Below, one piece after another: positions 1-8,879 of a stretch of DNA of 64,000 nt (its first letter is position 1; every line of letters starts with the position of its first letter). The notes beneath the pieces were generated by a model. It was not told where the DNA came from. It did no database searches and saw only the letters and a program-made list of their open reading frames with translations. The stretch is from Chitinophaga sp. CB10 (GTDB lineage: Bacteria; Bacteroidota; Bacteroidia; Chitinophagales; Chitinophagaceae): positions 124,001 to 188,000 of the forward strand of contig MLAV02000013.1 in assembly GCA_001870995.2 (NCBI GenBank), given 5' to 3'. A program made the position numbers and the translations under genes.

Positions 1-1101
1 ATCAAACAATAATCTGCGGATAGCCGAGTCCGTTATATTTTCTTTCGTCAGGGATATCGGACGCAGGTGCAGCTCCACCAGTTTTTTCACCAGCTTCATT
101 TTATCGCCCATGGGGAGTTTGAAGCGGGAGAAGATGCGGCTGACCATTTTGCCACCCACGGCATCGTGGCCGTGAAACGTCCATCCATGGCCGGGTTCAA
201 ACTTTTTGGTGGCAGGCTTGCCGATGTCGTGCAGCAGCGCAGCCCAGCGCAGCCATAAGTCTTTCGTATGCTGGGAGATATTATCCACTACCTGTAAGGT
301 ATGATAGAAATTATCCTTATGGCCCTTTCCTTCGTACATTTCCACGCCTACGAGGTCTATCATCTGCGGGAAAATGATTTTCAGCAAACCGGATTTATAC
401 AACAGATCCAGGCCTACCGAAGGTTTGGAGGAAAGCATAATTTTATTGAATTCGTCCGTGATTCTTTCCTGCGTAATAATACGAATTCTTTCCGCATTCT
501 CCTGTATTGCCTGGAATGCTTCCGGCACGATGGTGAATTGCAGCTGGGAGGCGAAGCGGATGGCGCGCATCATACGGAGCGGGTCATCACTGAAGGTTTG
601 GGCCGGTTCCAGCGGGGTGCGGATTAGTTTGGCGTCCAGGTCGGCCAGGCCGTTGAAGGGGTCCAGCAGGGCGCCATAATCGGCGTCGCGCAGGCTGATG
701 GCCAGTGCGTTGATGGTAAAATCGCGGCGGTTCTGATCATCCTGGAGGGTGCCTTCCGTCACTTCCGGGTTACGGCTTTCCTGGCGGTAGCTTTCCTTCC
801 GGGCGCCTACGAATTCCAATTCTAGGTCGTTCCACTTCACCTGGGCGGTACCATAGGTTTTAAAGAAGCTGACCGGCACGTGGTTACCCAGGCTGGCAGC
901 TACTTTATGCGCGAGGGCGATACCATCTCCCACGCACACGATATCCATATCTTTAGTTCTTCTTCCGAGGAGTTTATCCCGCACAAAGCCTCCAATAAGA
1001 TAGGCCGGCACCTTCAGTTCCTGGGCTGCCAGCGCTACCTTTTCCAGTATTTTTCTTTCCTGCAGCGAGCAGGGAATATCCATCGGCTTGTTGCTTATCA
1101 T
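1..1101 (-). CDS. cca: CCA tRNA nucleotidyltransferase with HD domain (3' end cut by window edge)
   Basis: Adds or repairs the 3'-terminal CCA of tRNAs in the cytoplasm. The reverse-strand reading frame is open from the ATG at 1101 to the window edge (367 codons). It shows the class II nucleotidyltransferase head: GGFVRD at residues 37-42, the metal-binding pair in DMDIV (D51, D53), and RRDFTINAL at 125-133. These are followed by the RNA-binding helical region (SDDPLRMMRAIRF) and an HD phosphohydrolase-type segment (WAALLHDIGKP). The C-terminus lies outside the window. No other in-frame start lies just upstream of 1101, and the start sits in an A/T-rich context without a Shine-Dalgarno sequence, as usual in this phylum. 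A poly(A) polymerase of the same superfamily is a less likely alternative because of the HD domain. The next gene upstream on this strand (Sua5-like) is also a tRNA-maturation gene. Confidence 0.93.
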   Translation of the reverse strand, partial: MISNKPMDIPCSLQERKILEKVALAAQELKVPAYLIGGFVRDKLLGRRTKDMDIVCVGDGIALAHKVAASLGNHVPVSFFKTYGTAQVKWNDLELEFVGARKESYRQESRNPEVTEGTLQDDQNRRDFTINALAISLRDADYGALLDPFNGLADLDAKLIRTPLEPAQTFSDDPLRMMRAIRFASQLQFTIVPEAFQAIQENAERIRIITQERITDEFNKIMLSSKPSVGLDLLYKSGLLKIIFPQMIDLVGVEMYEGKGHKDNFYHTLQVVDNISQHTKDLWLRWAALLHDIGKPATKKFEPGHGWTFHGHDAVGGKMVSRIFSRFKLPMGDKMKLVKKLVELHLRPISLTKENITDSAIRRLLFD

Positions 1102-1170
1102 ATTAAATTTATCCTGTTGATGTAGGTCCTTTTCGCAAAACCAGGGCGCAAATGTAAGAAATAAACGCCT

Positions 1171-1746
1171 TTAGTCGCGAATCACCGTGATGCTGCCGTC
1201 GTTATGGATGCGGATAATACGGCTGGCGGTATGGGCTGCGGCCTCGTCCTGCCTGTGTTTCACGACATAGTCCACGCCATTTACGATCAGGGGGTTGACC
1301 TCCGAAAAAGTAGCCGGGGAAGGATCCCCGCTAATATTTGCCGAGGTGGAAACCAATGGTTTACGTAGTCTTTTTATCAAGTGCCGGCAAAAAGGATCCT
1401 GTACTATCCTGATAGCGATGCTGCCATCGGCGTTGATGACGTTGGGGGCCAGGCCCAGCGCGCCGTCGTAGATGACGGTGGTCGGGCGGTTGAACCCCGC
1501 GATGATGTCCGCGATGTCCGGCCGCGGATTGGCCACATAATGCAATAAATCCCTGACATCAGCCAGCAGGATGACCAGGCTTTTGGCTTCTTCCCGGTTT
1601 TTGAGGGCATACACCCGGCGGACGGCCGCTTCATCGGTAGCGTCGCAACCAATACCCCAAATGGTGTCTGTAGGATAAAGGATCAGTCCTCCCGTACGCA
1701 AAACGCCCAGCGAGGCAACGATATCGTCTTCAAAGATCTCCATCAC
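1171..1746 (-). CDS. L-threonylcarbamoyladenylate synthase (Sua5/YrdC/YciO family)
   Basis: Makes threonylcarbamoyl-AMP from threonine, bicarbonate and ATP, the first step of the universal t6A37 tRNA modification. The 191-aa protein is a single YrdC-like domain. It has the N-terminal GGLILYPTDTIWGIGCDA motif, a basic KNREEAKS stretch in the place of the family's KxR substrate loop, and the closing STSANISG signature. It lacks the C-terminal Sua5 domain, so it is of the short TsaC type. It follows the glycosyltransferase gene by 3 bp and precedes the CCA-adding enzyme by about 70 bp, so the three genes are probably co-transcribed. A YciO paralogue of unknown role cannot be excluded from sequence alone. 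Confidence 0.88.
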   Translation of the reverse strand: MMEIFEDDIVASLGVLRTGGLILYPTDTIWGIGCDATDEAAVRRVYALKNREEAKSLVILLADVRDLLHYVANPRPDIADIIAGFNRPTTVIYDGALGLAPNVINADGSIAIRIVQDPFCRHLIKRLRKPLVSTSANISGDPSPATFSEVNPLIVNGVDYVVKHRQDEAAAHTASRIIRIHNDGSITVIRD

Positions 1747-1749
1747 TTT

Positions 1750-2889
1750 CTATTTTTTACTTATACTATTATATACATTCATCATAGCGGCGGCGCATTT
1801 ATCTGCCGTGAACAACTGAGCATGTTTGAACCCTTTGCTCCGCAAATCTGCTGCCAGCGCGTCATCATTGAGTATCCGCTCCATGGCCTCCGCTATAGAC
1901 GCGGGCTCCAGCGGGTCCACATAGAGGGCGGCATCGCCTGCCGTTTCCCCGAAGCAGGAGCCGGATGAGGTGATAACGGGGGTACCGCTCCACAGGGCTT
2001 CCAGTATGGGTATCCCAAAACCTTCGAACAGGGAGGGATATACCAGCGCTTTGGCGCCCTGGTAGAGTTGGGGAAGTTCGCTGTTATCGAGCCTGGCGCG
2101 GTCGTTCAGCCAGATGACTTCCTGTTCCATACCATATTGCTTCAGCACCTCGAGGACCCTGTTCCTGTATCCGCCTCCATTTCCTAATACGGCTAATGGC
2201 AACCGATTCCTATCGCCGAGAATACGCATGGCTTTCACAATACCGAGCAAATTTTTTCTTTCTATCACAGACCCAACATACAAGAAATAACCGGCCGGCA
2301 GGCCGTATTTCGCCTTAAAGGCCTCAATAGCCTCCGGTGTGTGCAGCCGGGCAAAAGCCGGATCGCAGCTTTGGTACACCACCTGGATTTTAGCGGCGGG
2401 GGTATTATAATAGGTAATGAGGTCCTGTTTGGTCTGCTCGCTGATGGCCACCACTACATCCGCGTACTTGCAGGCGTAGCGGGCTTTCCGGCGGTAGGTC
2501 ATCACATCGATCGGATTATACTGGCTGGGGTATCTTTCAAAAATCAGGTCGTGCATGGTGACAACGGAACGGATGCCGCTATCGTGAATGCCGAAAGGGA
2601 TTTCATGGCTAAGGCCGTGGTAGATGTCGATTCCCTCCCGTTGCAGCACCGGCACCACCATGCGGCTGCGCCAGACGGACTTCAACCACTTGTGCACCCG
2701 TGCCTGCGGGGTGATGAGATGCATATCCGGAAAGCGTTTCCAGTTGTACATGCCGGTTTCCTTCGGCGCAAAAAGATAGTAATCATGCTCGGGGTAACCG
2801 GTGGCGAGGGAGTCGATCAAACTCCTGCTGTAGTTACCCAGCCCGGTATTGTTTTGAAACGCGCGTTTCGCGTCGAATCCGATTTTCAT
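1750..2889 (-). CDS. glycosyltransferase family 4 (GT-B fold)
   Basis: Transfers a sugar from a nucleotide-sugar donor to an unknown acceptor, probably in cell-surface glycan synthesis. The 379-aa protein begins with a Rossmann-like acceptor domain containing GLGNYSRSL near residue 17. Its C-terminal donor domain has GSVIERKNL and the EX7E-type signature FEGFGIPILEALWSGTPVI, typical of GT4 enzymes such as mannosyl- or glucosyltransferases. There is no signal peptide or membrane segment. It is the first gene of a probable three-gene minus-strand operon (then Sua5-like and cca) and is divergent from dapD. Substrate and linkage cannot be told from the sequence. Confidence 0.88.
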   Translation of the reverse strand: MKIGFDAKRAFQNNTGLGNYSRSLIDSLATGYPEHDYYLFAPKETGMYNWKRFPDMHLITPQARVHKWLKSVWRSRMVVPVLQREGIDIYHGLSHEIPFGIHDSGIRSVVTMHDLIFERYPSQYNPIDVMTYRRKARYACKYADVVVAISEQTKQDLITYYNTPAAKIQVVYQSCDPAFARLHTPEAIEAFKAKYGLPAGYFLYVGSVIERKNLLGIVKAMRILGDRNRLPLAVLGNGGGYRNRVLEVLKQYGMEQEVIWLNDRARLDNSELPQLYQGAKALVYPSLFEGFGIPILEALWSGTPVITSSGSCFGETAGDAALYVDPLEPASIAEAMERILNDDALAADLRSKGFKHAQLFTADKCAAAMMNVYNSISKK

Positions 2890-2982
2890 GGCTGCAAATT
2901 AGGGAGTTTCCGGGAGAGTTTTAAGCCGTCAGCGGGAATAGCGGGGTATCCCTATCACCTATCCGGCCGTCAGCAGGAAGGA

Positions 2983-3013
2983 TTGCGGGAAAGAAAAATT
3001 CGCATTATGTTTG
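2983..3013 (+). promoter_or_regulatory. Bacteroidota-type promoter of dapD
   Basis: A perfect TAnnTTTG element (TATGTTTG, 3006-3013) lies 20 nt downstream of a TTG (2983-2985). A transcript starting about 7 nt after the -7 box would begin near 3020. The upstream in-frame ATG at 3007 is inside the promoter, so translation must start at the ATG at 3031. Confidence 0.7.
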
Positions 3014-3030
3014 CAAAAAATTTAAAAACG

Positions 3031-3843
3031 ATGGATTTACAACAACAGATACTGGCTGCCTGGGCAGACCGCAGTTTGTTACAGGAAACAGTGTATTCAG
3101 ATGCCGTTAAGACTGTCATCGAAGCAGTGGACAAGGGCAATCTGAGGGTTGCAGAGCCAACAGCCGACGGCTGGAAAGTGAATGAATGGGTAAAACAGGC
3201 CATCCTGATGTATTTCTCCATTCAGCCAATGGAAACCATGGAACTGCCTCCTTTCGAGTTCTATGACAAAATGAAGCTGAAAACAAACTATAAAGACCTT
3301 GGCGTACGTGTAGTTCCTCACGCGGTAGCGCGTTATGGCGCTTACATCGCCAAAGGTTGTATCCTGATGCCTTCTTACGTAAACATCGGCGCGTATGTGG
3401 ACGAGGGTACCATGGTGGATACCTGGGCAACCGTAGGCTCCTGCGCACAGATTGGCAAGCATGTACACCTGAGCGGCGGCGTTGGTATCGGCGGCGTGCT
3501 GGAACCATTACAGGCCAGCCCGGTGATCATTGAGGACGGCGTTTTCGTTGGTTCCCGTTGCATCGTGGTGGAAGGCGTGGTAGTGGAGAAAGAGGCGGTA
3601 CTGGGTGCAAACGTGGTGCTGACGCAGTCTACCAAGATCATTGACGTGAGCGGTCCGGAGCCTAAAGAGTACAAAGGCCGTGTGCCTGCCCGCAGCGTGG
3701 TAATTCCGGGTACTTACACCAAGAAGTTCCCTGCCGGCGAATACCAGGTTTCCTGCGCACTGATCATTGGTCAGCGTAAAGCTTCCACTGATCTGAAAAC
3801 CAGCCTGAATGATACCCTGCGCGAGTTTAATGTAGCGGTATAA
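3031..3843 (+). CDS. dapD: 2,3,4,5-tetrahydropyridine-2,6-dicarboxylate N-succinyltransferase
   Basis: Succinylates tetrahydrodipicolinate in the succinylase branch of lysine and meso-diaminopimelate synthesis, using succinyl-CoA. The 270-aa product matches the family's usual length (about 274 aa). It has an N-terminal helical domain (DLQQQILAAWADR) followed by left-handed beta-helix hexapeptide repeats: GAYIAKGCILMPSYVNIGAY, GTMVDTWATVGSCAQIG, HLSGGVGIGGVLEP and EDGVFVGSRC. The reading frame stays open far upstream (to 2341), but that part is an artefact over the glycosyltransferase gene. The start at 3031 is chosen because the promoter overlaps the only nearby alternative ATG (3007). It is monocistronic, with a hairpin terminator 14 bp after the stop. 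Confidence 0.95.
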   Translation: MDLQQQILAAWADRSLLQETVYSDAVKTVIEAVDKGNLRVAEPTADGWKVNEWVKQAILMYFSIQPMETMELPPFEFYDKMKLKTNYKDLGVRVVPHAVARYGAYIAKGCILMPSYVNIGAYVDEGTMVDTWATVGSCAQIGKHVHLSGGVGIGGVLEPLQASPVIIEDGVFVGSRCIVVEGVVVEKEAVLGANVVLTQSTKIIDVSGPEPKEYKGRVPARSVVIPGTYTKKFPAGEYQVSCALIIGQRKASTDLKTSLNDTLREFNVAV

Positions 3844-3856
3844 GTTATTACATAGC

Positions 3857-3873
3857 GGGCCTTCGGCCCTTTT
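3857..3873 (+). terminator. hairpin terminator after dapD
   Basis: GGGCC-TTC-GGCCC stem followed by TTTT, starting 14 bp after the dapD stop. Confidence 0.7.
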
Positions 3874-3887
3874 CCAATAAGATTTTA

Positions 3888-3933
3888 GGGGGAGATGATA
3901 AACCATCGGTTTATTTATCTCCCCGTTTTTTTT
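3888..3933 (+). terminator. second, stronger terminator between dapD and the convergent permease gene
   Basis: A long hairpin (arms GGGGAGAT...AAACC / GGTTT...ATCTCCCC around an ATC loop) is followed by G and eight T on the plus strand. It ends directly before the stop of the convergent permease gene. On the minus strand the trailing T run is weak, so it mainly stops plus-strand transcription. Confidence 0.75.
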
Positions 3934-3934
3934 A

Positions 3935-6304
3935 TCATTCTGTCTTCAGGCTTTTTGCCGGGTTAACCAGGGCCGCCCGTATGGATTGCGTGCTGACTGT
4001 TACCAATGCAATTACCATCGCTACTGCCGCCGTAGCGGGGAAAACCCACCAGCTGATGCGGATATGGTACTCATAATGTTCCAGCCAGGAGTGCATCAGC
4101 CACCAGGAAACGGGGCTTGCCAGGAGGCAGGCCAGCAGTACCAGCCAGATGAATTCTGTAGACAGGAGCATCCATAATTGGGAAGTGGTGGCGCCCAGTA
4201 CCTTCCTGATACCGATTTCGCGGGTACGGCGCTGGGCCATGAACATGGCCAGGCCGAACAACCCGAGGCAGGAAATAAAGATGGCGAAAATGCCGAAGAT
4301 GCCTGCCAGTCGCGCTGCCTGGTTCTCCAAATCAAACTTTGCCGCGAAATCCTCATCCGTAAACGAATACACGAAGTTCAGCGTTGGATTATACTTTTCG
4401 AAGATGGGCGTAATGGCTGCCAGCGCGGCTTTCATATCCGTGCCGGGTTTTGGCCGGAGGAAAATATTGTTGAAAGCGTCTTTCGTGAATATCATCACCA
4501 GCGGCGCGACGGGTTTGAAAGGGTCCGTCAGCAGTACATTTTCAATCACGCCAATCACGTGCAGGGGTTGAGTGCCCAGGCGCACGGTTTTACCGATCGG
4601 GTCTTTAAAGCCCATGACTTTCAGCGCCGCTTCGTTGAGAATGATGCCCGTGGAATCGGTCGGGTATTCGCGGGAAAAGCCGCGCCCTTCCTTGAATTTC
4701 AAGCCTACGGTCTTATGCATGTCCCACCCGGCGAGGATAACGTTGATGGATACATCCATGTCGGCCGGCTTGCCTTCCCAGGTGAAGTCGGACCAGCTGT
4801 TGTAGAGCGCCGTCATAGGCTGGGAGGCGCGGGCCATGGATTCAAAGTAGCCCGTAGCCATGACTTCGTTATGCAGTGGTTCATAGTTCTTATTCAGATC
4901 GTCGCTGGACCGTATGGAGATAAGGTTATCCGGGTTGTAGCCGATGCTCCTGCCCTGCCCGAATTTAATTTGCTGGTACACGATGATGGTGCAAATGATG
5001 AGCGCGGAGGAGATTACGAATTGGGAAACCACCAGTATTTTCCGGAAGAGGCCGGACTCTTTGCCTGTTTCCAGCTTGCCTTTCAGCACTTCCAGCGGTT
5101 TGAAGGAGGACAGGTAGAAGGCCGGATAAGAGCCGGCGAGCAGGCCGGTGCCGAGGCAGACGGCGAGCATGATACCGACCAGCTGCAGGTTGATGGCGTT
5201 TAGGCGTACCTGTTCGAGCCCCAGCTGCCGGACGTAGGGCAGCAGCGCCACGCAGAGCAGCAGGGATACCACGAAGGCGATGATGGCTGTGAGCATGGAC
5301 TCGCTGAGGAATTGCAGGATGAGCTGGCGGCGGGTAGAGCCGGCGGCTTTCCGCACACCTACTTCCCGGGCGCGTTTGGCTGCGCGGGCGGTGGTGAGGT
5401 TCATGAAGTTCATGCAGGCAACGAGCAGTACAAAGATGCCGATGACGCTGAAGAGGCGCACCAGTGTAATGCGGCCCCCATCCACTTTCCAGTTTTGGAA
5501 ATTATTGTAGAGGTGCCAGTCCGCCGCGGATTGCAGGGTCAGCATCCTGTTTTTCAGTCTTTCCCCTTTGGTGGTGATGAGGAGGGAGATTTTCTTCTCC
5601 AGCGCTGCGAGGGAGGCGTTTTCCTTTACCTGTACGACGTTCATGAGGAAATTGTTTCCCCAGTCGTTCCGGCTGCCGCGAACGAAATCGTTCGTTTGCA
5701 TGATGAACTCGTAGTTGCCGAGGAAATCGAAGGAATAGGTAGAGTTTTCCGGCACGTCCTTCATGACGGCGGTGATGACCATATCGTATTTGTTACCTAC
5801 CCGCACGGTTTTGCCGATCGCGTCTTCATTACCGAAGAGCGCTTTGGCCATAGAGGCGGAAATAACAATGTTGTTGGGGTCTTTGAGGGCGGTGTTCACA
5901 TCGCCTTTGAGGAGCGGGAAGGTGAACATGTGGAGGAAATCGCCGTCCACATACATGCTTTTTTTCACCAGTTTTTTATTGCCGGTGATCACGCTTTCTT
6001 CCTGCACCCAGGAGAGGCGGCTATTGTAGGCCACTTCGGGGTAATTATTTTTCAGCTCGTAATAGAGTGGCAGCGGGGACACGCTTTGGGAGCTTTTCAC
6101 GTGGTTAAATTCCACGTGTTGGATGACGAGGCCGATTTTGTCCTTATTGACATGGAAGCTGTCGAAGCTTCTTTCATGGAGTATCCACATGTAGATGAGC
6201 AACGCAAAGGCCATCCCCGTGGCCAGCCCGAAGATGTTGATAAAAGACAGGAGTTTGTGCTGCCTGATATGTCGCCATGCTACTTTGAAATAATTCTTAA
6301 GCAT
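3935..6304 (-). CDS. MacB/FtsX-type ABC transporter permease
   Basis: Integral inner-membrane permease of the MacB/FtsX (type VII ABC) family, which couples cytoplasmic ATPases to mechanotransmission or efflux rather than ordinary transport. The 789-aa protein has the Bacteroidota double layout. TM1 near residues 20-42 is followed by a MacB-like periplasmic domain, then FtsX helices around 285-430 with the RAREVGVRKAAGS signature. A second periplasmic domain and a second FtsX block at the C-terminus follow, with RTREIGIRKVLGAT. No ATP-binding subunit lies next to it, so its partner is encoded elsewhere. The start is the ATG at 6304 (MLKNYFKVAWRHI), the usual opening of this family. Substrate unknown. 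Confidence 0.9.
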   Translation of the reverse strand: MLKNYFKVAWRHIRQHKLLSFINIFGLATGMAFALLIYMWILHERSFDSFHVNKDKIGLVIQHVEFNHVKSSQSVSPLPLYYELKNNYPEVAYNSRLSWVQEESVITGNKKLVKKSMYVDGDFLHMFTFPLLKGDVNTALKDPNNIVISASMAKALFGNEDAIGKTVRVGNKYDMVITAVMKDVPENSTYSFDFLGNYEFIMQTNDFVRGSRNDWGNNFLMNVVQVKENASLAALEKKISLLITTKGERLKNRMLTLQSAADWHLYNNFQNWKVDGGRITLVRLFSVIGIFVLLVACMNFMNLTTARAAKRAREVGVRKAAGSTRRQLILQFLSESMLTAIIAFVVSLLLCVALLPYVRQLGLEQVRLNAINLQLVGIMLAVCLGTGLLAGSYPAFYLSSFKPLEVLKGKLETGKESGLFRKILVVSQFVISSALIICTIIVYQQIKFGQGRSIGYNPDNLISIRSSDDLNKNYEPLHNEVMATGYFESMARASQPMTALYNSWSDFTWEGKPADMDVSINVILAGWDMHKTVGLKFKEGRGFSREYPTDSTGIILNEAALKVMGFKDPIGKTVRLGTQPLHVIGVIENVLLTDPFKPVAPLVMIFTKDAFNNIFLRPKPGTDMKAALAAITPIFEKYNPTLNFVYSFTDEDFAAKFDLENQAARLAGIFGIFAIFISCLGLFGLAMFMAQRRTREIGIRKVLGATTSQLWMLLSTEFIWLVLLACLLASPVSWWLMHSWLEHYEYHIRISWWVFPATAAVAMVIALVTVSTQSIRAALVNPAKSLKTE

Positions 6305-6457
6305 ATGGAAAGATGGTTAGGGTAATCGATGATAGGAGCCCCGGACCAATAAAAATACCAGAAAGGCAATGTGCTGGGGTTCAGCACATTGCGCTATAAA
6401 CATACAAAATTGAATGTTCACAAACAGCACAAACACTGTCCACTTCCGGACACCTGG

Positions 6458-7699
6458 TTATACGTTTTTGAATATCACGATGCCGTTATGTCCGCCGAAG
6501 CCGAAGGTATTGCTCATTGCTACCCTGACATCTTTTTCCGTTGCGTATCCCAGCTGTATCTGCAATCCGGATGGGATTTCAGGGTCGAGGCGGGTGGTGT
6601 TAATGGTAGGCAGCACAACGCCGTTGGCGATGCTGAGGATACTGGCGATGGCTTCGATAGCGCCGGCGGCGCCGAGGAGGTGACCGGTCATTGATTTGGT
6701 GGAGCTGATGTGAAGGTGTTTGGGGTTGAGGCCAAATACTTTCGTGATCGCTTTAATTTCGCTGAGGTCGCCCACGGGCGTGCTGGTGGCGTGCGCGTTG
6801 AGGTAGTCCACGTCGGAGGGGTTGAGTCGGGCGTCTTTAAGGGCCAGTTCCATGGCTTTCATGGCGCCGAGTCCTTCCGGGTGGGTGGCGGTCATATGGT
6901 AAGCGTCGGCTGTCATGGCGGCGCCTACCACTTCGGCGTAGATGTTGGCATCCCTGGCAACGGCGTGTTCATATTCTTCGAGTACGAGAGCGCCGGCGCC
7001 TTCGCCCATGACGAATCCGTCGCGCTCCACGTCGAACGGGCGGGAAGCGGCGGCTGGGTCATCGTTGCGGGTGGACATGGCTTTCATGGCGCAGAAGCCG
7101 CCTACGGATGCGGGAGTGATGGGGGCTTCGGAGCCGCCGGTGATGATCACTTTGGCTTTACCGAGGCGGATGTAGTTCAGGGCGTCCATGATGGCGGTGT
7201 TGGAGGTGGCGCATGCGGACACGGTGGTGTAGTTGATGCCCATCAGGCCGTATTTCATGGAGATCATTCCTGACGCCATGTTGGAGATGAGTCGCGGTAC
7301 AAAGTACGGACTAAAGCGCGGGTTAAAGTCGCCCTGCACGTATTCCGTCACCTGTTCCTCGAAGGTCTGCATGCCGCCTTGTCCGGATCCCCATATAACG
7401 CCGGTATCGAACGGGTCCAGGGTGGAGAAGTCGATGCCTGCATCTTCTATAGCTTCCGCTGCTGCGGACAGGGCGTACTGAGTGAAGGGGTCGGTTTTCC
7501 GGAGTTCTGCTTTATCGAGTGCGAGGGAGGGATCATAGTCCTTCAGTTCGCATGCGAAGCGTGTTCGGAATCGGGACGCATCAAATTTGGTGATAGTGGC
7601 AGCGCCGCTTTCGCCAGCGGTGAGGCTATTCCAAAAATCGGCGGTGTTGTTGCCGAGCGGGGTGATTGCGCCCAGGCCGGTTACTACTACTCTTTTCAT
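6458..7699 (-). CDS. fabF: beta-ketoacyl-ACP synthase II
   Basis: Condenses malonyl-ACP with acyl-ACP in type II fatty-acid synthesis. The 413-aa length and the catalytic triad positions are the same as in Escherichia coli FabF: nucleophile C163 in SACATS, H303 in NAHATSTPVGD and H340 in KSMTGHLLGAAG. It starts 11 bp after the stop of a TetR-family gene on the same strand, so the two form an operon under the promoter and operator at 8285-8317. An essential housekeeping FabF under its own TetR repressor would be unusual. It may be a second, inducible KAS, perhaps for secondary lipids or polyenes, but no other biosynthetic genes are beside it (inference). Confidence 0.93.
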   Translation of the reverse strand: MKRVVVTGLGAITPLGNNTADFWNSLTAGESGAATITKFDASRFRTRFACELKDYDPSLALDKAELRKTDPFTQYALSAAAEAIEDAGIDFSTLDPFDTGVIWGSGQGGMQTFEEQVTEYVQGDFNPRFSPYFVPRLISNMASGMISMKYGLMGINYTTVSACATSNTAIMDALNYIRLGKAKVIITGGSEAPITPASVGGFCAMKAMSTRNDDPAAASRPFDVERDGFVMGEGAGALVLEEYEHAVARDANIYAEVVGAAMTADAYHMTATHPEGLGAMKAMELALKDARLNPSDVDYLNAHATSTPVGDLSEIKAITKVFGLNPKHLHISSTKSMTGHLLGAAGAIEAIASILSIANGVVLPTINTTRLDPEIPSGLQIQLGYATEKDVRVAMSNTFGFGGHNGIVIFKNV

Positions 7700-7709
7700 G
7701 ATGGAAGTT

Positions 7710-8264
7710 TTAAATAAGGATATCGTCCAGCAATTGTTCAGATATCCTTGAAAAAATCGTGTTTCCCAGTACTCTAGACATCAACAGTGATGCCTGTAAA
7801 TTGGTTATGATGAGCAGCGCTCTGTTTTCGGCGTTGCCTTTGAATTTAAAGCGTTTGTTTTTTCTCCCGTTTTCCAGGCAGTTGGTGAGCCAGTGGAGGA
7901 TGGCGCGGCACATTTCCTGTACTTTGCGTTGCATATCGGGTGCGAGGGTGTTATAGTCGGGCGCCAGGGAGCCCATGAGGCAGATATTCCCGGCCTGGCT
8001 GTGTTTGCGAAACACGTCGATCAGGTGTTTCAGTTGTTCTTCTTCAGGTAGTTTCTGCCATTTATTTGTTTGTTGTGTAAATCGTTGCAGGTCTTCGTTG
8101 ATGACGCCGATGCCAAGGTCGGCTTTTCCGGGGAAATGGTAGTGCACGGCGGCGTTTTTCATTTCCAGGGGTGTGGCGATATCCTTATAGGAGAAGGCGT
8201 TGAATCCGTTGACGCGGATGAGTTTATCGGCCAGGGAGATGATTTTTTCTCTGGTTTCGGACAT
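7710..8264 (-). CDS. TetR/AcrR-family transcriptional regulator, first gene of the fabF operon
   Basis: A 184-aa repressor-like protein. Its N-terminal helix-turn-helix spans residues 1-50 (REKIISLADKLIRVNGF, then the recognition part KNAAVHYHFPGKADL). The ligand-binding C-terminal domain is helical and contains a conserved-looking GNICLMGSLAPDYNTL segment. It is transcribed together with fabF. A 20-bp palindrome lies exactly between the -33 and -7 boxes of its own promoter, which predicts autorepression and ligand-controlled expression of the operon. The ligand may be an acyl-CoA or acyl-ACP, as for FabR or FadR-like TetR regulators, but that is inference. Confidence 0.9.
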   Translation of the reverse strand: MSETREKIISLADKLIRVNGFNAFSYKDIATPLEMKNAAVHYHFPGKADLGIGVINEDLQRFTQQTNKWQKLPEEEQLKHLIDVFRKHSQAGNICLMGSLAPDYNTLAPDMQRKVQEMCRAILHWLTNCLENGRKNKRFKFKGNAENRALLIITNLQASLLMSRVLGNTIFSRISEQLLDDILI

Positions 8265-8284
8265 GCAGTATTGATTTTAGACTG

Positions 8285-8317
8285 CAAAAATACTTACTTA
8301 CTGGTAAGTAAGCAAAA
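8285..8317 (-). promoter_or_regulatory. promoter with embedded TetR operator for the tetR-fabF operon
   Basis: On the minus strand the -33 box is TTTTG (8313-8317) and the -7 box is TATTTTTG (8285-8292), a TAnnTTTG match. The 20-nt spacer between them (8293-8312) is a palindrome, CTTACTTAC-TG-GTAAGTAAG, with two 9-bp arms. A repressor bound there would block RNA polymerase directly. Confidence 0.8.
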
Positions 8318-8357
8318 AATAAATAACGTAGTGGCGTTCCCGTTATTTAAAAATAAA

Positions 8358-8388
8358 TTTTGTGAATTAAAATTGATTCCTATCTTTG
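8358..8388 (+). promoter_or_regulatory. promoter of tRNA-Leu copy 1
   Basis: TTTTG (8358-8362) and TATCTTTG (8381-8388) are 18 nt apart, 26 nt before the tRNA 5' end. The same pair occurs at the same distance before the second copy (17225-17255). Confidence 0.75.
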
Positions 8389-8414
8389 CAGCCCTGAAAC
8401 ACAAGATCAGTGAT

Positions 8415-8498
8415 GCCCAGATGGCGAAATTGGTAGACGCACTGTGTTCAGGTCGCAGCGCTCGCAAGGGTGTGCTGGTTCGAATCCAGTTCTGGGCA
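8415..8498 (+). tRNA. tRNA-Leu (anticodon CAG), copy 1
   Basis: An 84-nt class II tRNA. The acceptor stem GCCCAGA pairs with TCTGGGC, followed by discriminator A. The D-arm contains AATTGGTAGACGC, the anticodon stem CTGTG/CGCAG closes the loop TTCAGGT (anticodon CAG, codon CUG), the variable arm is long, and the T-arm is CTGGTTCGAATCCAG. CCA is not encoded. It is identical to the copy at 17282-17365. Confidence 0.96.
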
Positions 8499-8505
8499 CG
8501 GTTAT

Positions 8506-8545
8506 AGCCTTATAAGTAATTTACTTATAAGGCTTTTTTATTTCT
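8506..8545 (+). terminator. terminator of tRNA-Leu copy 1
   Basis: A 14-bp perfect stem (AGCCTTATAAGTAA pairing with TTACTTATAAGGCT across one T) is followed by a T-rich run (TTTTTATTTCTTT). Confidence 0.8.
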
Positions 8546-8879
8546 TTAAGTGTCGAAAATCCACGCTTTTTTACGCTTTCTCCCACTATTTCCGACACTC
8601 AAACGACACTCAGTTTTGAGATCACCTCAAATGCACTACTCCACTGTTTTAAGAGGCCATCATTTCACCAAACCAGCGGGTTTCCATTTTCAACTGACGC
8701 CGAAATGTCAGTATTGACAAGAGTTACAGCATACCTGCCAAAAATATTTTCTGGTTTCTTTCTTACACTTCTTTACACTTCCTACCGCTGTCCATTAAAG
8801 AATATAGCCATTGACGTTATACGACTTGAAATGGTTGTCCATTGAGCAAGCGATATATCACCTCTAAATATGGCAACCT

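Noticed and set aside
2341..3030. N-terminal extension of dapD by up to 230 residues.
   Set aside because: It overlaps the glycosyltransferase gene antisense, is foreign to the family, and lies upstream of a clear promoter at 2983-3013.
4178..5203. Long plus-strand frames inside the permease, fabF, susC and other minus-strand genes.
   Set aside because: They are antisense shadows with no domain resemblance, caused by the codon bias of the real genes.
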